Assembly: GCA_964390005.1 (NCBI GenBank) | Contig: CAYMGM010000026.1 | Location: 1-9,245, forward strand | Direction of reading: 5' to 3' | DNA: 9,245 bases | Source: CAYMGM01 sp964390005 | GTDB taxonomy: Bacteria > Pseudomonadota > Alphaproteobacteria > UBA9219 | In this document: positions 1 to 5,560 of the stretch, piece after piece | Numbering within the stretch: position 1 is the stretch's first letter | Layout of the letters: every line of letters starts with the position of its first letter | Made by a program: the position numbers and the translations under genes | The notes under the pieces: generated by a model | Told to the model about the DNA's origin: nothing | Databases searched by the model: none | The model's input: only the letters and a program-made list of their open reading frames with translations

Positions 1-348
1 TCCTTCATCGGCAACGCGGGCGTGCGGGCGCTCTTCGCCCTCGATGACTACGACACGGCCCGTTACTGGTCGCAGTTCATGGGCGGACACCTGGTCGATA
101 CCGTAAGCGAGCAACAGGATATTTACGGTCTGGCGAAAGCCCAATCCAAAAGCGAGACCATGCGCCCCCTGCTCTCCCCCGAAGAAATCATGCTGGCCTT
201 TGCGAAAGAAAAAATGCTGATCCTCCCCCAAGGCTTTCGCCCAATCCAGGCCGACCGCGTGCCCTATTACCAGGATCAAGCCCTTAAGGGGCGTTGGGAC
301 GATCCGCGCGAAATAAACGTCCAAGCAGAGGTAAAAGATCATTTTTAG
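1..348 (+). CDS. traG: T4SS coupling protein (TraG/VirD4 family), C-terminal fragment
   Basis: The frame is open from base 1 and ends at TAG 346-348, so only the last 115 residues are visible and the N-terminal part with the Walker motifs lies outside the window. The visible part resembles the C-terminal end of VirD4/TraG coupling proteins: a stretch reading ALFALDDYDTARYWSQFMGG, a basic and polar linker, then LSPEEIMLAFAKEKMLILPQ and a proline/tyrosine-rich tail. Coupling proteins are inner-membrane hexameric ATPases that bring the relaxase-DNA complex to the conjugative type IV secretion channel. The call rests on family resemblance of the tail, not on catalytic motifs. The TOPRIM gene that follows after 65 nt is common downstream of such genes in alphaproteobacterial mobile plasmids. 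The gene symbol is the family name; the exact tra/vir nomenclature is uncertain. Confidence 0.8.
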   Translation, partial: SFIGNAGVRALFALDDYDTARYWSQFMGGHLVDTVSEQQDIYGLAKAQSKSETMRPLLSPEEIMLAFAKEKMLILPQGFRPIQADRVPYYQDQALKGRWDDPREINVQAEVKDHF

Positions 349-413
349 TTGCGCCATTGTCTGACGCGCGCTTTTCTATGAAGATCACAAAAAAAAAGTG
401 AAAGGCGTGAAGG

Positions 414-1481
414 ATGGCGGATCAAGAACTAGAGAAGTTCAAGATTGATATTGACCTTTGCGCCTTCGCTGCCTCGCGTGGATACGAAAGAGACGCGCGG
501 GAAAGCTCCCAAAATTGCGAGGTCATGCGGAACAGCAACGGCGATAAAATCGTTATTGTGAAACGCAACGACAAGCACACAGGAAATGAAATCTGGGTTT
601 ATTGCTGCCCCCATGATGAAAGAGATTGTGGGGACATCATCAACTTTTTAAAATGGCGCGGCGGCGGCAACCTTGGGCAGATAAGAAAGACGCTTCGCCC
701 TTGGATCGGGGCAACCCCTCCCGAAGTGCCCAGCTACAACAGGCCGCACAAACTGCGGCCTGTGACGCGCGACCGCGAGGCGGTCTTGATCGCATGGGAG
801 AAGGCGAAGCCTACAACGTCCCTTGCTTACCTCATGGCCCGAGGGCTGCGGCCTGACCTTCTCGCCCTTCCAATCTTCGAGGGCTGTTTGCGCGTCGATC
901 CGAGAGGCAACGCCCTTTTCCCGCACTTCGACCGGGAAGGCCTTTGCGGCTTCGAAGTCAAAAACTATGGCTTCACCGGGTTTTCTGCTGGCGGTCAAAA
1001 AGGACTTTGGTTTTCCAAACCTTCGCCCGAAGATCGCTCCCTTGTTTTTTGTGAAAGCGCTATCGATGCGCTTTCGTACTTCGCCTTGCATCCAGGGGAA
1101 AATCTGCGGCTTATGTCGGTTGGCGGAGCCTTAAACCCGGATCAGCCCGCCTTGATCCGGGGAGCCATGGAAAAGATGCCGGAAGGGTCGGCTGTGCTGC
1201 TGGCCTTTGACGACGACGAAGGCGGGGAAAAGCTCGCGGATCAAGTCCGGGCGCTTGCGCCGCCTTCGGTCAAAGTGAGACGCGCCGCGCCTCCCATCGG
1301 ATCGGGGAAAGATTGGAATGAGGTTTTAAAGCTCGAAAGGGGCCTTGGGGATGCCTTCGCCCCCACGGTATCCCCCGCACACGGCAAAACCCCGCCCGTC
1401 GAGGTGGCGCAACGGCCATTTTCGAAGAAAAGCCCATTTCGTGGGCCTCATTTGGGCAATAGGGGAAGAAATCGACGCTAG
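414..1481 (+). CDS. TOPRIM-domain protein (DUF3991/TOPRIM, primase-like)
   Basis: This is a 355-aa protein starting at ATG 414, with AAAGG at 401-405 as the likely ribosome-binding site. Residues about 8-95 look like a degenerate N-terminal CHC2-like zinc module (C64, C65, H67, C72, then a DIINFLKWRGGG helix typical of DnaG-type zinc domains). Residues about 119-200 match the DUF3991 region, and about 208-305 form a TOPRIM fold: E214 in FCESAIDALSY, D266-D268 in AFDDDEGGEKLA, then GKDWNEVL. The acidic glutamate plus DxD set binds divalent metal in primases and topoisomerases. Family members are plasmid-borne and are usually described as primase- or Toprim-like. Priming of the transferred strand or of plasmid replication is an inference. 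The last 40 residues are basic and proline-rich, with low similarity to the fold. A short hairpin at 1432-1446 lies inside the 3' end. Confidence 0.85.
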   Translation: MADQELEKFKIDIDLCAFAASRGYERDARESSQNCEVMRNSNGDKIVIVKRNDKHTGNEIWVYCCPHDERDCGDIINFLKWRGGGNLGQIRKTLRPWIGATPPEVPSYNRPHKLRPVTRDREAVLIAWEKAKPTTSLAYLMARGLRPDLLALPIFEGCLRVDPRGNALFPHFDREGLCGFEVKNYGFTGFSAGGQKGLWFSKPSPEDRSLVFCESAIDALSYFALHPGENLRLMSVGGALNPDQPALIRGAMEKMPEGSAVLLAFDDDEGGEKLADQVRALAPPSVKVRRAAPPIGSGKDWNEVLKLERGLGDAFAPTVSPAHGKTPPVEVAQRPFSKKSPFRGPHLGNRGRNRR

Positions 1482-1685
1482 GGCCATTTTTAGCCCCTCT
1501 GGCGAGCCTTTCTTCCTTGGCTACCTACCCAGCGGGAAGCCGCTTAGGAGCAACATCCGGCCAATCTGGCGGCCTTCAGTGCCTATTTCTTTTCCCTATT
1601 GGCCGTCTTTCTCTTTGCCGAAGGCATTCTGAAAAGCTGTGAGCGAAGCGAACTCCGATCTTTCCTTTGCGAGTTGAGTTTTTTT
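1482..1685. other. Non-coding stretch after the TOPRIM gene
   Basis: No convincing gene is visible here. Open frames that cross it have no start with a ribosome-binding site and no recognisable protein. It contains several GC-rich small inverted repeats (GGCC words around 1560-1575, GCCGAAGGC near 1618). It ends in a weak terminator-like element at 1651-1685. Confidence 0.5.
1651..1685 (+). terminator. Weak candidate terminator
   Basis: AACTC (1651-1655) and GAGTT (1671-1675) are complementary around a 15-nt loop, and GAG plus a run of seven T (1679-1685) follows. The stem is only 5 bp, so the element is weak. It is 170 nt after the TOPRIM stop, where transcription would need to end before the origin. 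It could equally be part of the AT-rich flank of the origin. Confidence 0.25.
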
Positions 1686-1724
1686 ATGTTGGGTCAAAGG
1701 GCTTAAACACCAGCGGCGTTTTTC

Positions 1725-1775
1725 AATACAGGTGTTCTAAATTTACAGGGAGTCTATAGGGTAATACAGGGGGAG
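1725..1775 (+). repeat. Three degenerate ACAGG repeats in the AT-rich origin flank
   Basis: AATACAGG (1725-1732), TTTACAGGGAG (1742-1752) and AATACAGGGGGAG (1763-1775) share the pattern A/T-rich + ACAGG + G-rich. Start-to-start distances of the ACAGG word are 17 and 21 bp. Repeats of this size in the melting region of iteron origins can be binding sites for Rep or for single-strand DNA contacts. They may also be chance similarity in a compositionally biased stretch. Confidence 0.4.
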
Positions 1776-1816
1776 GTCTTGAAAGTTAGGCTGGCTCTGG
1801 CTTTGCGGGCATATCG

Positions 1817-1910
1817 CGGGAGCGTTTCAGCGCAAGCACGGGAGCGTTTCAGCGCAAGCACGGGAGCGTTTCAGCGCGGAATCGGCTTGCGCGCGGGAGC
1901 GTTTCAGCGC
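1817..1910 (+). repeat. Four iterons, core CGGGAGCGTTTCAGCGC
   Basis: Four identical 17-bp cores lie in the same orientation at 1817-1833, 1839-1855, 1861-1877 and 1894-1910. The first three have a 22-bp period and share the linker AAGCA. The fourth comes 33 bp after the third, so the offset is one and a half repeats, and all copies remain on the same helical face (multiples of about 11 bp). Same-strand iterons with a period near 22 bp immediately 5' of a rep gene are the classical binding sites for the plasmid Rep protein and also set copy number by handcuffing. They are separated from repA by 50 bp. Confidence 0.9.
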
Positions 1911-1933
1911 AAATTCGTTCTACGCGAATCGAC

Positions 1934-1942
1934 TTATCCACA
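1934..1942 (+). promoter_or_regulatory. DnaA box TTATCCACA
   Basis: This is a perfect match to the consensus DnaA-binding 9-mer, placed between the last iteron and the repA start codon (18 bp before it). DnaA binding beside iterons is normal for theta-replicating plasmids, and its overlap with the likely repA leader could also affect repA expression. Confidence 0.8.
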
Positions 1943-1960
1943 GCCCGGCGAGGTGTCCGT

Positions 1961-3085
1961 ATGGATCGGAAAGACCTGACCACAATTATAGCCGAAACCC
2001 TCGCCCTCGAGGCTGAAGAGGCGAAGAAGGCTGGAAAGCTCGGATACATGGCGCGGGCGCTTATTCAAGCGACCCTTCCCCACAAAGCGGCCCCTTCAAA
2101 TGAGTTTGTCCGGGACAACGGACTCTTTTCGCTGACAATCATTGCGCCAAGCAAAGTTGGCTTACCGTACGGCTCTATTCCGCGTCTGCTGCTCTCCTGG
2201 ATGACGACGGAAGCCGTTTATACGCGCCGCCCTGTCCTTGAGCTTGGCCCTACCCTCTCGGCCTTTATGGCGGAATTGGGACTGTCGCGGCAAGGCGGGA
2301 AGCGCGGCGACATTACGCGATTCAAAAAGCAGGCGGAAAGCCTCTTCTGCTCAACGATCCATTGTCATTATGCCAATAATGACCGCACCGATTTGAAAAA
2401 TCTCATGATCGCGGATGAGGCCCGCCTTTGGTGGAACCCAAAATCGCCGGATCAATTGCCGCTTTGGAAATCGACGGTCACCCTCACGGACAAGTTTTTT
2501 AAGGAGATCATCGAGCGCCCCGTGCCTGTCGATATGGAGGCCCTTAAGGCCCTTAAGCGGTCTCCCATGGCCCTTGATATCTATTTCTGGCTTACCTACC
2601 GCATGTCCTACCTCAGCAAGGACACGGTCATTCCCTGGCCCCTCCTGCAAGGGCAATTTGGGGCCGACTACGCCCAAGACCCGCAGGGACAAAGAGACTT
2701 CAAGAAGTTCTTTATCAAGCGCCTTGCTTCCGTGAAGACCATCTACGAACAAGTCAAAGTCGCGCCGATGGATAAGGGGCTTCTCCTGAAACCAAGTTCC
2801 CCCCATGTGGCCAAGCGGCCCGCGCCCATGCTTGCAGGGGTTCGGAGGGACATCGAAGCGCCTAGCATCGTGGAAGACCCTATCCACATGCTAGCGAGGG
2901 CAGAAATCTTCCTTCAGACGGAAACTTTCATGAAAGCCAAGAGGGCCGCACCGGGCCTTGATGTCTATTCCCTTGAACAGGATTGGCGGGAGTGGATCGC
3001 CAAAACGGGGAAGCGCCCGGATAACCCGGACGCTGCCTTTATCGGCTTCTGCAAACGGAAAGCAAAGCAGCACGGCGGCAATTAG
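1961..3085 (+). CDS. repA: Plasmid replication initiator RepA (RepA_C family)
   Basis: This is a 374-aa protein starting at ATG 1961 with GGCGAGG (1947-1953) as the ribosome-binding site. Residues 57-85 (SLTIIAPSKVGLPYGSIPRL and LLSWMTTEAVYT), 93-140 and 195-265 (alternating basic helices, for example SPMALDIYFWLTYRMSYLSK) match the alphaproteobacterial RepA family whose members initiate theta replication. These proteins bind iterons through winged-helix domains, and four iterons plus a DnaA box lie directly upstream. The C-terminal 70 residues (about 305-370) form a basic tail with a DWREWIAKTGKRPDNPDAAF block that recurs in this family. The gene converges on the parA-parG operon and ends 53 nt before the parG stop. 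The length is typical for the family and no frameshift is seen. Autoregulation through the iterons is likely but inferred. Confidence 0.9.
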   Translation: MDRKDLTTIIAETLALEAEEAKKAGKLGYMARALIQATLPHKAAPSNEFVRDNGLFSLTIIAPSKVGLPYGSIPRLLLSWMTTEAVYTRRPVLELGPTLSAFMAELGLSRQGGKRGDITRFKKQAESLFCSTIHCHYANNDRTDLKNLMIADEARLWWNPKSPDQLPLWKSTVTLTDKFFKEIIERPVPVDMEALKALKRSPMALDIYFWLTYRMSYLSKDTVIPWPLLQGQFGADYAQDPQGQRDFKKFFIKRLASVKTIYEQVKVAPMDKGLLLKPSSPHVAKRPAPMLAGVRRDIEAPSIVEDPIHMLARAEIFLQTETFMKAKRAAPGLDVYSLEQDWREWIAKTGKRPDNPDAAFIGFCKRKAKQHGGN

Positions 3086-3086
3086 T

Positions 3087-3136
3087 TTTCCGCAAATACT
3101 GTTTTAAGTTTTTACGGCAATCTTTAATTGCGGAAA
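3087..3136. terminator. Inverted repeat between convergent repA and parG
   Basis: TTTCCGCAA (3087-3095) and TTGCGGAAA (3128-3136) are perfect inverted copies with 32 nt between them. A nested smaller pair is also present: GCAAT (3117-3121) and ATTGC (3127-3131). The repeat fills the 53-nt gap between two convergent genes, so a bidirectional transcription stop is the natural reading. The loop is long and there is no clean T tract after the right arm, so a protein-binding role is also possible. Confidence 0.45.
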
Positions 3137-3138
3137 GG

Positions 3139-3375
3139 CTAAGCCTCCGCAGGAAAATGCTTTTCCAAAAGCGCCCGCAGCTCGTCTGTCATCTTGACCC
3201 CCTTAACAGCGCATTGACTTTTGATGCGCCGGTGCAGGGATTCTGAAATATCGAACGTCAGCCGCTTCATTTCCTCGGCCTTGGCTGAGGCCTCGATCTT
3301 GCGGCTTTCAACCCAATCGTCCGGGGTAATGGGTTTCGTCGCGGGCTTGCCGCTGAAAGTGACCTTCTTGCTCAT
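3139..3375 (-). CDS. parG: RHH partition protein, ParG-like
   Basis: This is a 78-aa protein. I chose the ATG at 3375 (MSKKVTFSGK...), because it comes 2 nt after the parA stop and has GGAG in the end of parA as ribosome-binding site. A longer frame reaching 3474 would overlap parA by about 100 nt and has no support. Residues 1-36 are a flexible, charged N-terminal tail. Residues 37-74 (KRLTFDISESLHRRIKSQCA through KGVKMTDELRALLEKHF) show the beta-helix-helix pattern of Arc/MetJ-type RHH proteins. In ParF-ParG systems this small dimer binds the centromere, stimulates the ParA ATPase through its tail, and represses its own operon. Pairing with a ParF-like ParA on the same transcript supports the role. 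Sequence similarity to known ParG beyond the fold cannot be tested here. Confidence 0.8.
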   Translation of the reverse strand: MSKKVTFSGKPATKPITPDDWVESRKIEASAKAEEMKRLTFDISESLHRRIKSQCAVKGVKMTDELRALLEKHFPAEA

Positions 3376-3377
3376 GC

Positions 3378-4001
3378 TCACAGCTCCAAAAGTTCTTTTG
3401 CAAGGGAAACGACTTCCTGACTGGCCGGGCCGTTTGGGTCTGTGTGAAGGACGGTCAGACCCTGGGCGGCGCATTCGGCAAAGGCCACGCGCTGCCCTAT
3501 GGAAGTCTTCAGGACAGGCACGGGGTAGGAGGAAAGAGCCTCCACCACGTCGCGGCCAATCGCCGTATTTACGATTTTGCGGTTAATTACAAAAGCGCTT
3601 TTGATATTTTCCTTAAATGCGCTTGCCTCCCGCAGAAGATCCACAATTTCTTTCGCCGCCCAAACGTCGAAAGGGGAGGGCTGCACGGGGATCAGAACCA
3701 CGTCGCTTGCCATGATGGCGGCGCGGGCAAGCTCGTTGACCCGAGGGGGGCCGTCGATCAAAACGAAGTCGTGGTTCTTGGCGATGGCGGGAAGTTCCCG
3801 ATGCAAGGTCGGCTTGGGGAGTCCGAGCACAGGGAAGCGCGGATTGTCTGGCCGGTTTGCCGCCCAATCAAGGGCGCTGCCTTGAGGGTCGGCGTCCACG
3901 AGCAAAACGCTCTTGTCGAGGCGGGAAAGTACTTCGGCAAGGTGAACGGCCAGGGTCGTCTTGCCGACCCCCCCTTTTTGGTTCAAGAGCGCGATTATCA
4001 T
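3378..4001 (-). CDS. parA: ParA-type partition ATPase (ParF-like)
   Basis: This is a 207-aa protein starting at ATG 4001 with AAAGGCGG (4007-4014, minus strand) before it. The deviant Walker A motif is NQKGGVGKTT (K9 and K14), the Walker A' motif is VDADPQGS (D36, D38), and the Walker B-like strand is FVLIDGPP (D83). IPVQPSPFDVWA at 104-115 is the conserved strand and loop of the ParA/MinD/Soj fold. The protein lacks an N-terminal HTH domain and matches the length of ParF (about 206 aa), so it belongs to the small ParA class that pairs with RHH proteins such as ParG. It segregates plasmid copies through ATP-driven patterning on the nucleoid. The operon is parA then parG, and the promoter region upstream carries a likely ParG-responsive palindrome. 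Confidence 0.92.
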   Translation of the reverse strand: MIIALLNQKGGVGKTTLAVHLAEVLSRLDKSVLLVDADPQGSALDWAANRPDNPRFPVLGLPKPTLHRELPAIAKNHDFVLIDGPPRVNELARAAIMASDVVLIPVQPSPFDVWAAKEIVDLLREASAFKENIKSAFVINRKIVNTAIGRDVVEALSSYPVPVLKTSIGQRVAFAECAAQGLTVLHTDPNGPASQEVVSLAKELLEL

Positions 4002-4016
4002 TATTTCCGCCTTTCA

Positions 4017-4040
4017 ATATTTACGATTCGCCGTAAATAT
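4017..4040. promoter_or_regulatory. Perfect palindrome upstream of parA (candidate operator)
   Basis: ATATTTACG (4017-4025) and CGTAAATAT (4032-4040) are perfect inverted arms around the 6-nt spacer ATTCGC. The element sits 16 nt upstream of the parA start codon and directly downstream of the candidate -10 box, so it would cover the transcript start. RHH partition proteins usually repress their own operon from such a site. Binding by the ParG-like protein is inferred. Confidence 0.65.
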
Positions 4041-4045
4041 GATTT

Positions 4046-4074
4046 TTCTTAAAAGAAGTTTTACTGTACGTCAA
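4046..4074 (-). promoter_or_regulatory. parA: Candidate parA-parG promoter
   Basis: On the minus strand TTGACG (4074-4069) and TAAGAA (4051-4046) are separated by 17 bp, which gives a good -35 and a mediocre -10. The start would fall at about 4039, within the palindrome 4017-4040. A small palindrome, TTCTT-AA-AAGAA (4046-4057), overlaps the -10. Confidence 0.45.
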
Positions 4075-4081
4075 TACCCTT

Positions 4082-4181
4082 AATTTACAGAAAAGAGTCC
4101 TTCTGGCAAGAAACGCGAACGGAAGTGAGGCCTCGACTCTTCGCCAAAATAAGGGGAAACTTTTTGTTGCTTTTTATAAAC
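4082..4181. other. Intergenic region between divergent par and R-M operons
   Basis: No gene is visible. A 7-bp inverted pair AAGAGTC (4093-4099) / GACTCTT (4135-4141), 35 nt apart, lies in the middle, and AATTTACAG at 4082-4090 is also present at 1740-1748 in the origin. This is the most likely place for a partition centromere and for the promoter of the R-M operon, but no tandem repeats typical of a centromere are clear. Confidence 0.35.
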
Positions 4182-4194
4182 ATGGCGCCATAAT
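4167..4194 (+). promoter_or_regulatory. Candidate promoter and 10-bp palindrome of the R-M operon
   Basis: ATGGCGCCAT (4182-4191) is a perfect palindrome. Two readings of the promoter are possible: TTGCTT (4167-4172) + 16 bp + CATAAT (4189-4194), which places the palindrome between -35 and -10, or TATAAA at 4175-4180 as the -10. Either reading starts the transcript at or near the first codons of the downstream gene. There is no Shine-Dalgarno-like sequence before the start codon. The palindrome is a good candidate operator for the RHH protein encoded next. Confidence 0.35.
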
Positions 4195-4411
4195 GGCTCA
4201 CATGAATTCGACCGCCAAACACCCCAAGCCCCTGGATCGCATCAACCTGAGGCTATCGCCCGATGTCTTTGCTTTGATCGACCAAGCCCGCTCTACGCGG
4301 TTGGGAAACGTTTCGCGCAATACATGGATTGCGGAAGCAATTCAGGAAAAGCTGGCACGGGAACTGAAAAATCAAAACGAGTGGGCGAAAGCCGCTCAAG
4401 GCGGGGGATGA
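4193..4411 (+). CDS. Small RHH protein, putative R-M control protein
   Basis: This protein is 72 aa from ATG 4193, or 69 aa from ATG 4202 (MNSTAKH...). Neither start has a ribosome-binding site; the only purine tract, AAGGGGAAA (4151-4159), is too far upstream, so a leaderless mRNA is possible. After a basic N-terminal tail, RINLRLSPDVFALIDQARST forms the beta-strand and first helix of an RHH fold, and VSRNTWIAEAIQEKLARELK the second. This is the Arc/CopG type of DNA-binding dimer. It ends 1 nt before the methyltransferase start, so the two genes are co-transcribed and probably coupled. Restriction systems often have a small regulator ahead of the modification gene, usually of the XRE/HTH type. 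An RHH protein in that slot suggests the same timing role, but this is inferred from position. An antitoxin-like origin is an alternative. Confidence 0.7.
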   Translation: MAHMNSTAKHPKPLDRINLRLSPDVFALIDQARSTRLGNVSRNTWIAEAIQEKLARELKNQNEWAKAAQGGG

Positions 4412-4412
4412 C

Positions 4413-5558
4413 ATGGCTTTGTTCTATGAATTCTTCGCGGGCGGCGGCATGGCGCGCGCCGGTCTCGGCAAAAAATGGCGCTGTGCGTTTGCAAATGACT
4501 TTGATTCCAAAAAAGCGGCCACATACGCCGCCAACTGGGGCGCGGATGAGCTGCATGTTGGGGACGTTGCCAAATTGACGACTGACGACCTTCCTGGTTC
4601 CGCTGATCTGGCCTGGGCTTCTTTCCCCTGCCAAGACCTATCGTTGGCCGGGGCAGGAGCAGGGCTCAAGGGCAAGCGCTCCGGCACCTTCTGGCCGTTC
4701 TGGAAATTAATGGAACAGCTTCAGGAAAAAGGCCGGGCGCCGCGCCTCATGGTGCTGGAAAATGTTTGCGGTGCGCTTACGTCCCATGAAGGCAAAGACT
4801 TCGCCGCAATCGGGGAGGCTCTTTCGGGTGCAGGATATGCCTTCGGCGCCGTTGTGATCGACGCCGTTGATTTTTTGCCGCACTCAAGGCCTCGTCTATT
4901 TATTGTCGCCGTCTACGGCGACGTGCAAATTCCCGCTGGCCTCATAGCGGAAGGCCCCGAACCGAAATGGCACCCCGACCGCCTCGTAAAATCCTATGGT
5001 AAGTTATCAGAAAAAGCGGCGGCAAGTTGGGTTTGGTGGACGTTGCCAGAACCACCACTCCGGCATACGATTTTTGCCGATGTGATTGAAGACGAGCCCA
5101 AAGGGGTTAGCTGGCATACGCAGGAAGAAACCAAGCGTTTGCTCGGCATGATGAGCAAACTTAATTTAAGCAAAGTGCAGGCCGCAAAAAAAACCGGGCG
5201 GAGGATGGTTGGAGGAATCTACAAGCGGACGCGAAACGACGAAAACGGAGACAAGGCGCAAAGGGCTGAAGTGCGCTTTGATGACGTTGCAGGCTGTTTG
5301 CGCACGCCAGTAGGAGGCTCTAGCCGTCAATCAATCCTTATCGTTGAGGGAAAAGATGTGCGCTCTAGGCTGCTTTCACCGCGAGAAGCTGCCCGCCTCA
5401 TGGGACTGCCAGAAAAATACAAGCTTCCGAAAAACTACAACGAAGCCTATCACCTTGCAGGCGACGGTGTGGCCGTGCCGGTGGTGCGTTTTCTCGCGGC
5501 TCACATTTTGGAGCCCATGCTTGCCGCCATGTCAGAAGCCGTAAAGAAAGTTGCCTGA
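4413..5558 (+). CDS. C5-cytosine DNA methyltransferase (Dcm-type)
   Basis: This is a complete 381-aa enzyme starting at ATG 4413 with GCGGGGG (4401-4407) as a strong ribosome-binding site. It transfers a methyl group from S-adenosylmethionine to C5 of cytosine in a specific DNA site. The motifs are in canonical order: motif I YEFFAGGGMARAGL (5-18), the acidic NDFDS after motif II (28-32), D51 of motif III, motif IV FPCQDLS with catalytic C73, motif VI LENV (E116), motif VIII HSRPRLFIV (R159, R161), a target recognition domain of about 185-310 that ends in RTPVGGSSRQ, motif IX LLSPREAARLMGLP (320-333) and motif X LAGDGVAVPVV (348-358). The recognition sequence cannot be read from the sequence. 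It follows the RHH gene by 1 nt and precedes the putative endonuclease by 2 nt. The vsr gene in the same operon supports C5 methylation as its activity. Confidence 0.95.
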   Translation: MALFYEFFAGGGMARAGLGKKWRCAFANDFDSKKAATYAANWGADELHVGDVAKLTTDDLPGSADLAWASFPCQDLSLAGAGAGLKGKRSGTFWPFWKLMEQLQEKGRAPRLMVLENVCGALTSHEGKDFAAIGEALSGAGYAFGAVVIDAVDFLPHSRPRLFIVAVYGDVQIPAGLIAEGPEPKWHPDRLVKSYGKLSEKAAASWVWWTLPEPPLRHTIFADVIEDEPKGVSWHTQEETKRLLGMMSKLNLSKVQAAKKTGRRMVGGIYKRTRNDENGDKAQRAEVRFDDVAGCLRTPVGGSSRQSILIVEGKDVRSRLLSPREAARLMGLPEKYKLPKNYNEAYHLAGDGVAVPVVRFLAAHILEPMLAAMSEAVKKVA

Positions 5559-5560
5559 TA

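Larger units (their letters stand above)
1686..1960. other. Probable plasmid replication origin (iteron type)
   Basis: This untranslated segment directly upstream of repA combines an AT-richer left part (about 1675-1765), repeated ACAGG words, four iteron cores and a perfect DnaA box. That is the standard order for an iteron-controlled theta origin: the melting region distal, Rep-binding iterons in the middle and DnaA box next to the rep gene. Rep protein would bind the iterons, and together with DnaA would open the AT-rich part and load the helicase. The layout is read from the sequence; function is inferred from known iteron plasmids. Confidence 0.75.

Noticed and set aside
389..397. Run of nine A before the TOPRIM gene as a phase-variation tract
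   Set aside because: It lies upstream of the start codon, outside any reading frame that matters, and a single A run is common near ribosome-binding sites.
1345..1632. Open frame overlapping the end of the TOPRIM gene
   Set aside because: No ribosome-binding site; the proline-rich translation is typical of a shifted frame in GC-rich DNA.
1817..1910. CRISPR array
   Set aside because: Repeats are 17 bp with 5-bp linkers that are nearly identical, no unique spacers, and no cas genes; the position before repA fits iterons.
1779..1979. Open frame across the iterons
   Set aside because: Its repetitive translation simply reflects the DNA repeats, and it runs into repA in another frame.
3139..3474. 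Longer N-terminal version of the ParG-like protein
   Set aside because: It would overlap parA by about 100 nt, and the extra residues are arginine/proline-rich out-of-frame sequence. The start at 3375 has a ribosome-binding site and correct spacing.
3444..4052. Plus-strand open frame of about 200 codons opposite parA
   Set aside because: It is the antisense shadow of a gene with intact Walker motifs; the translation shows no known domain and has no ribosome-binding site.
4193..4411. Antitoxin of a toxin-antitoxin pair
   Set aside because: RHH antitoxins usually have a small toxin gene next to them; the neighbour here is a complete methyltransferase and no toxin-like gene is visible. Not fully excluded.
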